DNA of 64,000 nt, from assembly GCF_007860075.1 (NCBI RefSeq), contig NZ_SJPP01000003.1:62001-126000 (forward strand). Direction: 5' to 3'. Within the stretch, counting starts at the first letter, position 1, and each line of letters begins with the position of its first letter. Below are positions 56,553 through 64,000 of this stretch, piece after piece. A model generated the notes under the pieces. That model worked only from the letters and a program-made list of their open reading frames with translations, searched no databases and was not told where the DNA came from. A program made the translations under genes and the position numbers. The stretch comes from Symmachiella macrocystis. GTDB taxonomy: Bacteria > Planctomycetota > Planctomycetia > Planctomycetales > Planctomycetaceae.

Positions 56553-57557
56553 ATGCCCCAGTCCACACCCAGAAAAATCCTTATCGTCGGCGGCGGTTCT
56601 ATTGGAGAACGGCATCTGCGCTGTTTCCGCGATATTGATAATGACGCAGAAATCGGACTGTGCGATGTCCGCGAAGAAATCCGCAACCAATTGGCCGAAC
56701 GGTATGGCTTGGCGAAAACGTTCGCCGACCTGGACGAAGCGACTCAACAGCAGTGGGATGCCGCTGTGATTTGTACGCCGGCGCATTTACATGTCGCGCA
56801 TGCGGTCGCGTTGGCAGAGCATGCAGACGCACTCATGATTGAAAAGCCGTTGTCCACCTCGCTGGAGGACATTCCCCGTCTCCGTGCTGCCTGGTCGGGA
56901 CGCGTGGTGAATATTGCTTATGTGCTGCGGGTTAATCCCTTGGTGCAGGCGGCAAAACAGATTTTAGATTCCGGCGAATTGGGAGACCTGCTGGAAGTCG
57001 TTGCCGCTTCCGGCCAACATTTCCCCACGTTTCGACCGGCGTATCGCGAGATTTATTATACGCGGCACGAAACGGGAGGCGGTGCGATACAAGACGCGGC
57101 CACACACCAATTCAACATGGTGCAGTATCTCGCCGGTGATTTTGATTGGGTGTTCTGCGACTCCGGACATCAGGCGCTCGAAGGGGTTGAGGTCGAAGAC
57201 ACGGTGCACCTCACCGGACGAACTGGCGGCGGTCGCACGATGGTCAATACGTCGCTCAATCAGTTTATGGCCCCCAACGAAACCGTCGTGCGTCTCAATT
57301 GTCGCGGCGGGAGCGTGAAGTTGCTCTTCCACGAACAAAACATCGGCACGCTGCGGCATGGCGACGAGGATTGGACTTGGAATCCCCCAGCGAAACTGGA
57401 ACGCGACGACCTATTCCGCGAACAAGCCCGCCGCTTCCTCGCCGCCGCAGACGACCAAGAACCAGTCCGCTGCACGCTCGACGAAGCGGAGCACACGTTG
57501 AAGGTGAATCTAGCGGCGCTGAAATCTGCTGGGCGCGAGCGGGTGGAGATTCAATAA
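56553..57557 (+). CDS. Gfo/Idh/MocA-family oxidoreductase
   Basis: 334 residues. NAD(P)-binding loop VGGGSIGERHLRCF at 11-24, EKPLSTSLEDI (the EKP motif) and a C-terminal substrate domain with GGGAIQDAATHQFNMVQYLAGD. Members oxidise or reduce sugars and inositols. Here it follows the SDR gene by about 340 bases on the same strand, consistent with a carbohydrate pathway. The substrate is not determined. Confidence 0.93.
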   Translation: MPQSTPRKILIVGGGSIGERHLRCFRDIDNDAEIGLCDVREEIRNQLAERYGLAKTFADLDEATQQQWDAAVICTPAHLHVAHAVALAEHADALMIEKPLSTSLEDIPRLRAAWSGRVVNIAYVLRVNPLVQAAKQILDSGELGDLLEVVAASGQHFPTFRPAYREIYYTRHETGGGAIQDAATHQFNMVQYLAGDFDWVFCDSGHQALEGVEVEDTVHLTGRTGGGRTMVNTSLNQFMAPNETVVRLNCRGGSVKLLFHEQNIGTLRHGDEDWTWNPPAKLERDDLFREQARRFLAAADDQEPVRCTLDEAEHTLKVNLAALKSAGRERVEIQ

Positions 57558-57576
57558 TCTACTGTTGTCCCCTACT

Positions 57577-58959
57577 CTACTCCAACGAACCCGGTCGGAG
57601 TCGCTCCGGAGTGTTGGGGATGCGTTCGACTAGCTCGTTCACTTGACCGTCTCGTTTATTCAGCGTGAACGCGTCGTACAATTCGCCGGTGGCGGATTTG
57701 GCATCGTAGCGTAATTCGTCGCCGTCGATGCTGATGATTTGGTACAGTTGCGTATCCTCCGCACGACGGGCGAATTGAAAATCGTTGCGATCGTACATCT
57801 TGGGACCGCTGACCGAGACGACATACATCGTCCCCGCCCGCGGATCATGCACGTTTTTGCCGGTGCCGGCATTTTCGTGGACCATCAAGCCGGTGCGGCC
57901 GTAGCTGTGGTCATGTCCTTGCAGCACGATATCGACGTGGTGTTTGTCAAAAATCGGCTGCCAAGCATTGCGGATTTGGGGATTGTCGCGGCGACGACTG
58001 GCTGAATAGATCGGTGCGTGTTGTGTGACAATCGTCCAGCGGTTGGGATTCTCAGCCAGCACTTCGTCCATCCACACGGCCTGCTCTTTGATCTTGTCGT
58101 TGGTGTTCAAGCAGACGATTCGCACGCCTTGGAAGTCGAGCCAATACACCGTTTCCTCGAGTCCTTGCGGACCGTTGTCGGGGAACTCAAATGTAGGTCG
58201 CCAGTGCGGCGCGAGGCGGCGACGGCCGATGGGGTAGGTGTTGCCATAGATATCTTCCTTGGCATATTCGTGATTTCCAGGGATGGCGATGCTGGGGAGC
58301 ATGCCATTGACCCATCCGCCAGCATCGTGCCATTCGCCCCATTCTTCGTCGCGAATGGCATTGTTAATCAAATCGCCGGCGTGCAACATAAATTTCGCGC
58401 GGGGAGCATCGGCGTACGCTTCACGCACAACCCGTGCCCAATGCGCCTTCAGCGAGTTCTGTGCGTCGCCGAAATAAATGAACGTAAAAGGTTCCGGTTC
58501 GGAACTGGGGGTGCGAAAATGGATCCAGGAACTCCAATTCACCCCGTCTCCAACGCGATAAACATAAAGCGTCTTGGGTGTCAGGTCGGTGAATTCGGCC
58601 GAGTGATAATGCGACTTGCCCAGGTCGGACTCCAACTCCTGTGTCGTACCATTGATTTGAAGTGCCTTATTCACAAACCAAGGCCCCTGCTCCGCGAGCG
58701 CGATTTGTGCGACCGGCTTCGTGACGGACGTATCGGTCCGCCAAGTGACCGCTTGTGTGGTAGCCACATCATTTTTCCAAGTCAGCACAATCCGTTCCGG
58801 CACCGCGCTGGGGCGATAGGTCTCCTTCGCAGCCGCAAGTTGCGGCGTCACCTGCCGTTCGTCACGCCCTTGCGTTTCCTGGGGAAGAGACAAATAGACC
58901 GACGCTCCCAACGCCAAGACTGTCACCGCGCCGCAAACCAGTTTCATTTTTGTGTTCAT
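57577..58959 (-). CDS. Secreted purple-acid-phosphatase-like metallophosphoesterase
   Basis: 460 residues from MNTKMKLVCG (58959). The signal peptide is followed by a Fn3-like N-terminal domain (ERIVLTWKNDVATTQAVTWRT; TPKTLYVYRVGDGVNWSSW) and a calcineurin-type phosphoesterase core: FIYFGDAQN, LHAGDLINN, GNHEYA, VTQHAPIY and GHDHSYGRTG. The arrangement matches bacterial purple acid phosphatases, with a dinuclear metal site. It is probably periplasmic and releases phosphate from esters. Confidence 0.93.
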   Translation of the reverse strand: MNTKMKLVCGAVTVLALGASVYLSLPQETQGRDERQVTPQLAAAKETYRPSAVPERIVLTWKNDVATTQAVTWRTDTSVTKPVAQIALAEQGPWFVNKALQINGTTQELESDLGKSHYHSAEFTDLTPKTLYVYRVGDGVNWSSWIHFRTPSSEPEPFTFIYFGDAQNSLKAHWARVVREAYADAPRAKFMLHAGDLINNAIRDEEWGEWHDAGGWVNGMLPSIAIPGNHEYAKEDIYGNTYPIGRRRLAPHWRPTFEFPDNGPQGLEETVYWLDFQGVRIVCLNTNDKIKEQAVWMDEVLAENPNRWTIVTQHAPIYSASRRRDNPQIRNAWQPIFDKHHVDIVLQGHDHSYGRTGLMVHENAGTGKNVHDPRAGTMYVVSVSGPKMYDRNDFQFARRAEDTQLYQIISIDGDELRYDAKSATGELYDAFTLNKRDGQVNELVERIPNTPERLRPGSLE

Positions 58960-59330
58960 GCAACCGTACCTGAATTTTCCTGTGTTGCGCGTAGCGCTGA
59001 GTATAAATGGACCCAAAACGCGGACGCACCGCGCGGCAATGAGGGAGAGACGTACCTCCCACGTATGACTACCACTGACTCGCTAAGAATTTATGAATTT
59101 AGCGCTTTTGCAGACAGGATGCAACGATGGCCCGAGATGAACGTGCGTTTTCATCCTGTGGTGCGGCTCTTGGCGTGGCTTGCTCAGCAGGACGGCAACC
59201 CGTCGGATTGGGTTTTGTTGGCGTCCACCTTGGATCTGTGTATTATCCGTATTCAATCTGTGGCTAAAAAAACAGCATCATTTAAGGTGCAGCTTAGATA
59301 TGACGAGGATTGGGTCTTGGCGATCCACGG
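58960..59330. other. Intergenic region with repeat copy C
   Basis: 371 bases between two minus-strand genes. It carries copy C of the dispersed repeat (59203-59265). No gene is seen. Confidence 0.5.
59203..59265 (+). repeat. Dispersed repeat, copy C
   Basis: Looser copy of the unit at 19181 and 23295: TCGGATTGGG, then CACCTTGGATCTGTGTATTA and ATTCAATCTGTGGCT. It lies 65 bases behind the minus-strand stop codon at 59331. Confidence 0.6.
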
Positions 59331-60374
59331 TTAATTGTCGGCGATGTTTGCCCCTAGCTGAAATGCGGTAAATACCGCGATCGGAATCCAAATGAAATCT
59401 AGTAAGCCAAAGCTGAAGATGAAAATGTCGCCAACATGCGCACTTTCGAATTCCTCTTGGCCGTCTTCAGCGCGGTCCTGCTCGTTTTCCGCTTCTTCGC
59501 GCCGCGCTTGTTGTTCCTCGATCGGCATCTCCTCCCAACGCATTTCCGCCTCGGCCCAAATGTCTGGCGGATATCCCGATGAGACGTCTTGTTGTTGGCC
59601 CATCCCCTGCAACGGCTGTTTCTCGGGCCAATCCACGTCTTGCCCAGCGTCATTACGTTCGTCAACGATTTCATCGGCGATTTGTTGAATCGACAGTTCC
59701 TCGACATCCGCCGGAACTCCGACAAACAGGTCAGCTAACCAAGCCGCGATTATCATGGCTGTGATAAATTTAGCGATAATGATTGAGAACAACGTGATGA
59801 CAGCAGCGGTCACCCCCGGGCCAACCCCATCGTTCTCCCCCGCAGACAATCGCACGCCCAACCCCACCATGAACCCCATCCCTACGGCCATCCAACCTAG
59901 TGGAAACGGAATTAGGTAACCCATGAGCGCCCAGAGGCCAAGGCCTACCAGACTGCCAAGGCAACCACCAATGATCCACATCGGGAAACCCAACCCCATC
60001 GAGAGCCAACCCTCTTCGTCCTCCAACTCTTCGGCCGGGTTAGTTTTTTTCTTCAGTCGTCTTAACTGCGGACGGGCCAATGCCAACGGCACTTCCTCAG
60101 GTTCGTGGTTTCCCTCCTCCAGTTGCGGAGACCGTCGGCGTTTGCGGCGGGCACGTCGATTTGCGTCGATGTCGGCAAGAAACACGTCCTCGTCCGATTC
60201 CAATTCCGGAGCTGGTTTGGGTTTGGGCTTCGGTTTAGATTTCGGTCTGGGCTTCTGAATGACAAATTTGCCGGTGCACTTGGGACAGTCGACGGTCTTT
60301 CCAATGGCCCCTGCGCTTTTCACACGGAATGTACTGGAGCAATGTGTGCACTCCACTCTTATCGGATTGCTCAT
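59331..60374 (-). CDS. Zinc-ribbon membrane protein of unknown function
   Basis: 347 residues. The N-terminal zinc ribbon uses C9, C12, C30 and C33 (CTHC...CPKC), as in MJ0042-type finger domains. A Lys/Pro-rich linker (PKSKPKPKPKP) and an Arg/Lys/Glu-rich region follow. Four membrane helices are visible: three at about 125-215 and one near 325-340, with an acidic, Gln/Glu-rich loop between. I recognise no named family; related finger-plus-helix proteins are common in planctomycetes. Confidence 0.8.
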   Translation of the reverse strand: MSNPIRVECTHCSSTFRVKSAGAIGKTVDCPKCTGKFVIQKPRPKSKPKPKPKPAPELESDEDVFLADIDANRRARRKRRRSPQLEEGNHEPEEVPLALARPQLRRLKKKTNPAEELEDEEGWLSMGLGFPMWIIGGCLGSLVGLGLWALMGYLIPFPLGWMAVGMGFMVGLGVRLSAGENDGVGPGVTAAVITLFSIIIAKFITAMIIAAWLADLFVGVPADVEELSIQQIADEIVDERNDAGQDVDWPEKQPLQGMGQQQDVSSGYPPDIWAEAEMRWEEMPIEEQQARREEAENEQDRAEDGQEEFESAHVGDIFIFSFGLLDFIWIPIAVFTAFQLGANIADN

Positions 60375-60563
60375 TGATGAATCTCACAGCCGCGACAGAT
60401 TGAGGAAGGGGAGGCGACGAACCAGGATCGTCGCTGGGGCGTTTCGCTCACCGTGAGATGGACCGTCTGCGAAACGCTGTCGCTATTCTAACCCCGGTCC
60501 TGCCAAAAAATCGAGCAGAAAATCACAGTATTGAAGCTGAATCCCCAGCTGGCCACTCAATCG

Positions 60564-62081
60564 TCACCCGTGACGGCGCATCGTCCACACAGTGGCGCCT
60601 GCCGTGCTGACCAATGCCGCCAGGAAGAGCATCGTTTTCCAAACCAGTCCCCGTTGCGCTTGGACTGTGCCAGTGAGTTGATAGGGACGACTACGGCGTA
60701 CCGGAATATCCTGCATCGCTCGTTTTGTCCCTGCGAGCCAATGCAGACTCCGCAGCACGAATGTTCCCGCGGCATACTGACGCGGCCCGGTCATTCCGCG
60801 ATTGGTCGCGAACTCGGCGTCCCCCACGACAACCAACATCGGCGCCGGCGTGGTGCGATCGGTCCGTTCGACCGCGACCGCTAATGAGACAGGACCGGGT
60901 AAGTCGCGGCCTTCATTCCACTGCGGCACGTTTCTGGAGACGACATCGGTTTCCGCCCAACAATGCGGACCATCCGGCGAAAGCAGCAGCGGCGTACAGA
61001 CTGCAGTTGGCGCAGCTGTGACAGGCAATAGCCGCACGCTCCGCGCTTGTCTAAAGTCCAACGATGCACGCGGCATGGAACGTGCTAACGGATGATCCCC
61101 GTCCGCCGGCAAGGCCCGTACCACTGTCGACAACTGGTTATCGACCGTGGTCGTGACCACAAAATCGTTTCCTAATAACACACCCCACTTGCGCAACAAA
61201 CGGTCCAGTCCTGTGGGAACCACCGCACCGTCACGATGATTTTGCACAAGATCCAAGAGCAACAACCCGCTCCCGCCATGTTTGAAATACGTCTCCAACT
61301 TGGCTGCGTCCGAGGCAGCGTATTCAGCCTGCGGTCCGGCGAGCAAGACAACATCGGCATCGGCTGGAACATGCGTGGCTTGACTCAAGTCGAGCAGCTC
61401 CATCTGGACGCCTCCCATCCGTAGGTAGTCGGCCAGTTCGCTGAGCGAGCGCGTGCTATCGGGACCTTCGACGACCAATGACGCTTCTCCATGCCCGGTG
61501 AGGCAACACACTTTCACCTGCAGTTGTCCCTCCGCCAATCGGGCTAAAGCAGCAGTGACCGTTTGCTCGGCAAAGAAATCGACTCCCGCGACTCGTCCCG
61601 CCGGGGCTCCGTGGAACTCCGCCAAGTCTTCGTGCTGCAAGACCTCATGCCGCGGCTCTTCGCCCGGCAGTTGATACGTGATCACCACGCAAGGTGCGGT
61701 GATATCAGGAAAGCGTTGTTTCAAGCGTTGGCCGGCCACCGAATCGTTGGCGGTGACGCGCTCAATATCGAACTTGCGGGCATGTTGTTTGTAGCGTTTT
61801 AACAAGTCCGAGAGCATCGCCGCTGAGTCATCAAAGGTCCGTTCGCGCGCCGTACGAACCTCGCTTTCGGCAAACAACGTCACGGTGACTGTTCCTTGAA
61901 GTTCGGCCAGTACGTCTTGCGTTTGCGGTGACAGCGTGAGCCGCCTCTGTTCGGTAACATCCCACGCCTGCGGCGCAACGGCAGCGACACCCCAATTGGC
62001 GGCCAACAACGCCGCCACCACGCACACGCCGCTCGCAATGCCGCGTCGTTCCCGCCGCCAGTATTGGCTTAAGAATTTCAT
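60564..62081 (-). CDS. Gld-type ABC system membrane protein (GldG-like)
   Basis: 505 residues. An N-terminal membrane helix (ASGVCVVAALLAANWGVAAVA) is followed by a GldG/IFT-52-like extracytoplasmic region: LTLSPQTQDVLAELQGTVTVTLFAE and VCCLTGHGEASL. A second helix lies near the C-terminus (KTMLFLAALVSTAGATVWTM). In flavobacteria GldG acts with GldF and GldA in gliding; homologues in non-gliders have unknown substrates. It is downstream of the permease gene in the same operon. Confidence 0.85.
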   Translation of the reverse strand: MKFLSQYWRRERRGIASGVCVVAALLAANWGVAAVAPQAWDVTEQRRLTLSPQTQDVLAELQGTVTVTLFAESEVRTARERTFDDSAAMLSDLLKRYKQHARKFDIERVTANDSVAGQRLKQRFPDITAPCVVITYQLPGEEPRHEVLQHEDLAEFHGAPAGRVAGVDFFAEQTVTAALARLAEGQLQVKVCCLTGHGEASLVVEGPDSTRSLSELADYLRMGGVQMELLDLSQATHVPADADVVLLAGPQAEYAASDAAKLETYFKHGGSGLLLLDLVQNHRDGAVVPTGLDRLLRKWGVLLGNDFVVTTTVDNQLSTVVRALPADGDHPLARSMPRASLDFRQARSVRLLPVTAAPTAVCTPLLLSPDGPHCWAETDVVSRNVPQWNEGRDLPGPVSLAVAVERTDRTTPAPMLVVVGDAEFATNRGMTGPRQYAAGTFVLRSLHWLAGTKRAMQDIPVRRSRPYQLTGTVQAQRGLVWKTMLFLAALVSTAGATVWTMRRHG

Positions 62082-62135
62082 GCCGTCACTCTCAAGTATT
62101 TTAATGGGAATTGCTCACTGTAATTACCGTGTTGT

Positions 62136-62999
62136 TCAATCGTGGCCCCGTGTTGCCTGACAGGCGATCCACAGCAGCAACACAGCGAAGCTGACGTGGC
62201 CGCAAATCACACTGGGGTCAATTGCTCCGGTGCTGAAACGCGCCAAATGTTCCCAACAGGCAAAACGTTCCGCGACGGACATCCATGCTTCACCGATGTG
62301 CCAATGCAACATGGCCCGCGGCACGATACTCAACAGCAACAGTCCAATCATGGCTGAAACAGTCGCCACACTAGCAGCAAAAGGGGCCTTGCAAAGGGTG
62401 GTGCAAACCATGCCGACCGCGCAAAGCGATAGCGAAATCGTAGCGATGCCGATCACGCCGCCGATCACATAGCCGCGATCGAATTCCAAACCGATCCCGG
62501 GCCAGTAACGCAGTGCCAGCAAACAACAAATCCAAGGCAGCACATTAACGACCACCGCAACCCAAGCCGCCGCGAATTTCCCAGTGAGGACCTGCCACGG
62601 TTGGACAGGACTCGTTAATAGCATTTCCCAAATCCCGCGCCGCCGTTCGTCCGCGACCATGCCCATCGTCACCACGGGAACAATCAGCATCAGCGAGAAG
62701 ACCAAAAAGACATTCGGGCCCAAAAACTGCGACAACGGGTCATCCGCCTGACGCAGCGGCACAACGCGCCCTTGCGCAAGCAGGGTCATCAACAACGAGA
62801 AGTGCCAGCCTGCGACCAAAGTCGCCGCCAACAACATCACATAGGCAGCCGGGCGGCGAAAATGACCGAGAATTTCCCAGATGGCAATGGTGCCAATGGT
62901 CGACGCATCCCCCAGCAACCGCCCGCCGGCCGAACGGAGAATGCTCCCGGATTGTGTGGCAGGTCGCGTATCGTCGCGATGAGAAACAACTGCGGACAT
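62136..62999 (-). CDS. ABC transporter permease (GldF-like)
   Basis: 287 residues with about six membrane helices (roughly 50-70, 90-110, 140-160, 180-205, 215-240 and 265-282). The cytoplasmic loop DERRRGIWEMLLTSPVQPWQVLTGKFAAA is the hallmark of ABC-2-type permeases. Its ATG overlaps the upstream ATPase stop by one base (TGATG), so they are coupled. It probably forms the pore with the GldG-like protein as partner. Confidence 0.9.
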   Translation of the reverse strand: MSAVVSHRDDTRPATQSGSILRSAGGRLLGDASTIGTIAIWEILGHFRRPAAYVMLLAATLVAGWHFSLLMTLLAQGRVVPLRQADDPLSQFLGPNVFLVFSLMLIVPVVTMGMVADERRRGIWEMLLTSPVQPWQVLTGKFAAAWVAVVVNVLPWICCLLALRYWPGIGLEFDRGYVIGGVIGIATISLSLCAVGMVCTTLCKAPFAASVATVSAMIGLLLLSIVPRAMLHWHIGEAWMSVAERFACWEHLARFSTGAIDPSVICGHVSFAVLLLWIACQATRGHD

Positions 63000-63937
63000 C
63001 AGGCCGCCTTTCTGGGTTCAGAAAACACGGCCCTTACGAATCGCGTCTCAAGCTCAGGGAGCGAATTGGTGAGTTCACGGATCGGCCAACCCTGCTCTAC
63101 ACAAATCTCCGCCACCCGCGGACGCACGTCATGCTCATTGCCGCAACGCAGTTCAAAACGTTGCCAATGATCGCCAGATGCGGATTGCTCGACAGCGAGA
63201 ACACCGTCAATGGTCAATAAGGACGCGTGAATCACCGCGGCTGTCCCGGAGACTTCCAAGCGGAAATGGTGAAATTCGGTACCGGTTCCTAAATCGACGT
63301 CATCCACAAGGTGGCCTTGCGACATGACCAACACCCGACCACAAATGGCTTGGGCTTCGGCTAAGATATGTGTCGAGAGGAGCACCGTGTGCTCGGTGGC
63401 TAACTCAGCAACGAGACCTCGAAATTGCCGGACTTGTAACGGATCCAATCCGGCGGTCGGTTCATCAAGGATCAACACAGTCGGATCGCTCAACAATGCA
63501 TCGGCCAGCGCCACGCGCCGCCGCTGACCGTGCGACAGTCGCCCAATGATCCGATGCCGTAAGTTGACGATTCCACAGGCGTGCAAACAGCGATCGAGCT
63601 CGCCGACGCGCGAGCGACGCGGCACGTTTTTCAATTTCGCACGGAATGACAAAAACTCTCCGACGCGTGCATCCGGGTAAATCGCGGTCGATTCGGGAAG
63701 ATACCCCATCTGCCGACGGACCTCCTGTGCGCGGTCGACCGTATCGAAACCCGTTATACAGACCGATCCACGGGTCGGCTTGAGAAATGTAGTCAACATC
63801 CGCAATGTCGTGGTTTTCCCCGCTCCATTGGGACCAATCAGACCGACGATCCCCGGCCCGGGTATCTCAAAATCAATTCCGTCGACCGCTCGCGTTTCCC
63901 CAAAGGTTTTGACGAGGTTGCGGACAACAATCGACAT
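62999..63937 (-). CDS. ABC transporter ATP-binding protein
   Basis: 312 residues. Walker A GPNGAGKTT, LSHGQRRRVALADALL (signature) and VLILDEPTAGLDP (Walker B) are present. The CcmA/GldA-like pattern fits the adjacent ABC-2 permease. A C-terminal domain of about 90 residues follows the ATPase core. It is the first gene of the three-gene operon read leftward and energises the permease. The exported substrate is not known. Confidence 0.93.
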   Translation of the reverse strand: MSIVVRNLVKTFGETRAVDGIDFEIPGPGIVGLIGPNGAGKTTTLRMLTTFLKPTRGSVCITGFDTVDRAQEVRRQMGYLPESTAIYPDARVGEFLSFRAKLKNVPRRSRVGELDRCLHACGIVNLRHRIIGRLSHGQRRRVALADALLSDPTVLILDEPTAGLDPLQVRQFRGLVAELATEHTVLLSTHILAEAQAICGRVLVMSQGHLVDDVDLGTGTEFHHFRLEVSGTAAVIHASLLTIDGVLAVEQSASGDHWQRFELRCGNEHDVRPRVAEICVEQGWPIRELTNSLPELETRFVRAVFSEPRKAA

Positions 63938-64000
63938 GACGGAACGCCAATCAATTCAGCAAGTTGCGGTTCGGGCGGAATGAAGGCGGATTTATACGAC

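Noticed and set aside
58018-59334. Long plus-strand open frame (438 codons) opposite the metallophosphoesterase
   Set aside because: The minus strand encodes a protein with a signal peptide and complete phosphoesterase motifs. The plus-strand frame has no domain, is rich in Arg/His as expected of an antisense shadow, and runs through a repeat.

Overview
The window reads as a chromosome segment of a planctomycete, probably in or near the Planctomycetaceae/Gimesiaceae. This is inferred from gene content and has not been checked by a search. The markers are a DUF1501 + PSD1 (DUF1549/DUF1553, cytochrome-c-type) pair, a one-cluster formylglycine sulfatase, a DUF6807 (PmoA-like) protein, a BlaI/M56 pair, many secreted and lipoprotein genes of unknown function, TPR proteins, and short dispersed intergenic repeats. 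I see no rRNA, tRNA, CRISPR array, prophage or transposase. Genes lie on both strands in short runs with frequent 1-4 base overlaps.

Layout. 1-6.5 kb: DUF6807 protein (probably 5'-truncated by the window edge), a [2Fe-2S] ferredoxin, a small lipoprotein, a SulP-STAS transporter, then a CoA-transferase beta subunit and a cyclase. Between those two sits a GxxExxY nuclease-fold gene flanked by 29-bp inverted repeats. 7-12.2 kb: the PhoH, 7TM-HD (PgpH/YqfF), YbeY and CorC/HlyC-like cluster, an RNA-maturation and signalling set. 12.2-20.7 kb (minus strand): Dus, a SWIM-SNF2 helicase, MetG and FumC. 20.9-25.7 kb: an aminotransferase overlapping an unknown protein, DUF188, a VOC protein, a small secreted protein and a lone HPt protein. 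25.9-29.7 kb: a small membrane protein, an M50 protease with a MORN-like tail, and an acyl-CoA dehydrogenase. 29.8-40.8 kb: CehA/McbA-like and SGNH hydrolases, TPR lipoprotein, TPR-glycosyltransferase, a membrane protein, and an unknown protein overlapping a second SNF2 helicase, then a second ferredoxin. 41-50.8 kb: WD40 protein divergent from BlaI/M56, then DUF1501, PSD1 and FolP. 51.3-60.4 kb: a cysteine-rich secreted protein, sulfatase, acidic lipoprotein, SDR, Gfo/Idh/MocA oxidoreductase, metallophosphoesterase and a zinc-ribbon membrane protein. 60.5-63.9 kb: a Gld-type ABC system.

The strongest candidates for something little described are these. (1) The inverted-repeat-bounded GxxExxY unit at 5142-5687, which looks like a minimal mobile or domesticated element. 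(2) A roughly 65-bp repeat present three times, each copy just downstream of a minus-strand stop codon and in the same orientation. (3) The 20-cysteine 'CCAP' repeat secreted protein with its own promoter-like region and strong terminator. (4) A BlaI/M56 pair whose M56 protein has a long extracytoplasmic extension with an adaptor-like coiled coil. (5) Two translationally coupled pairs that include unknown proteins (22.0 kb and 38.3 kb).
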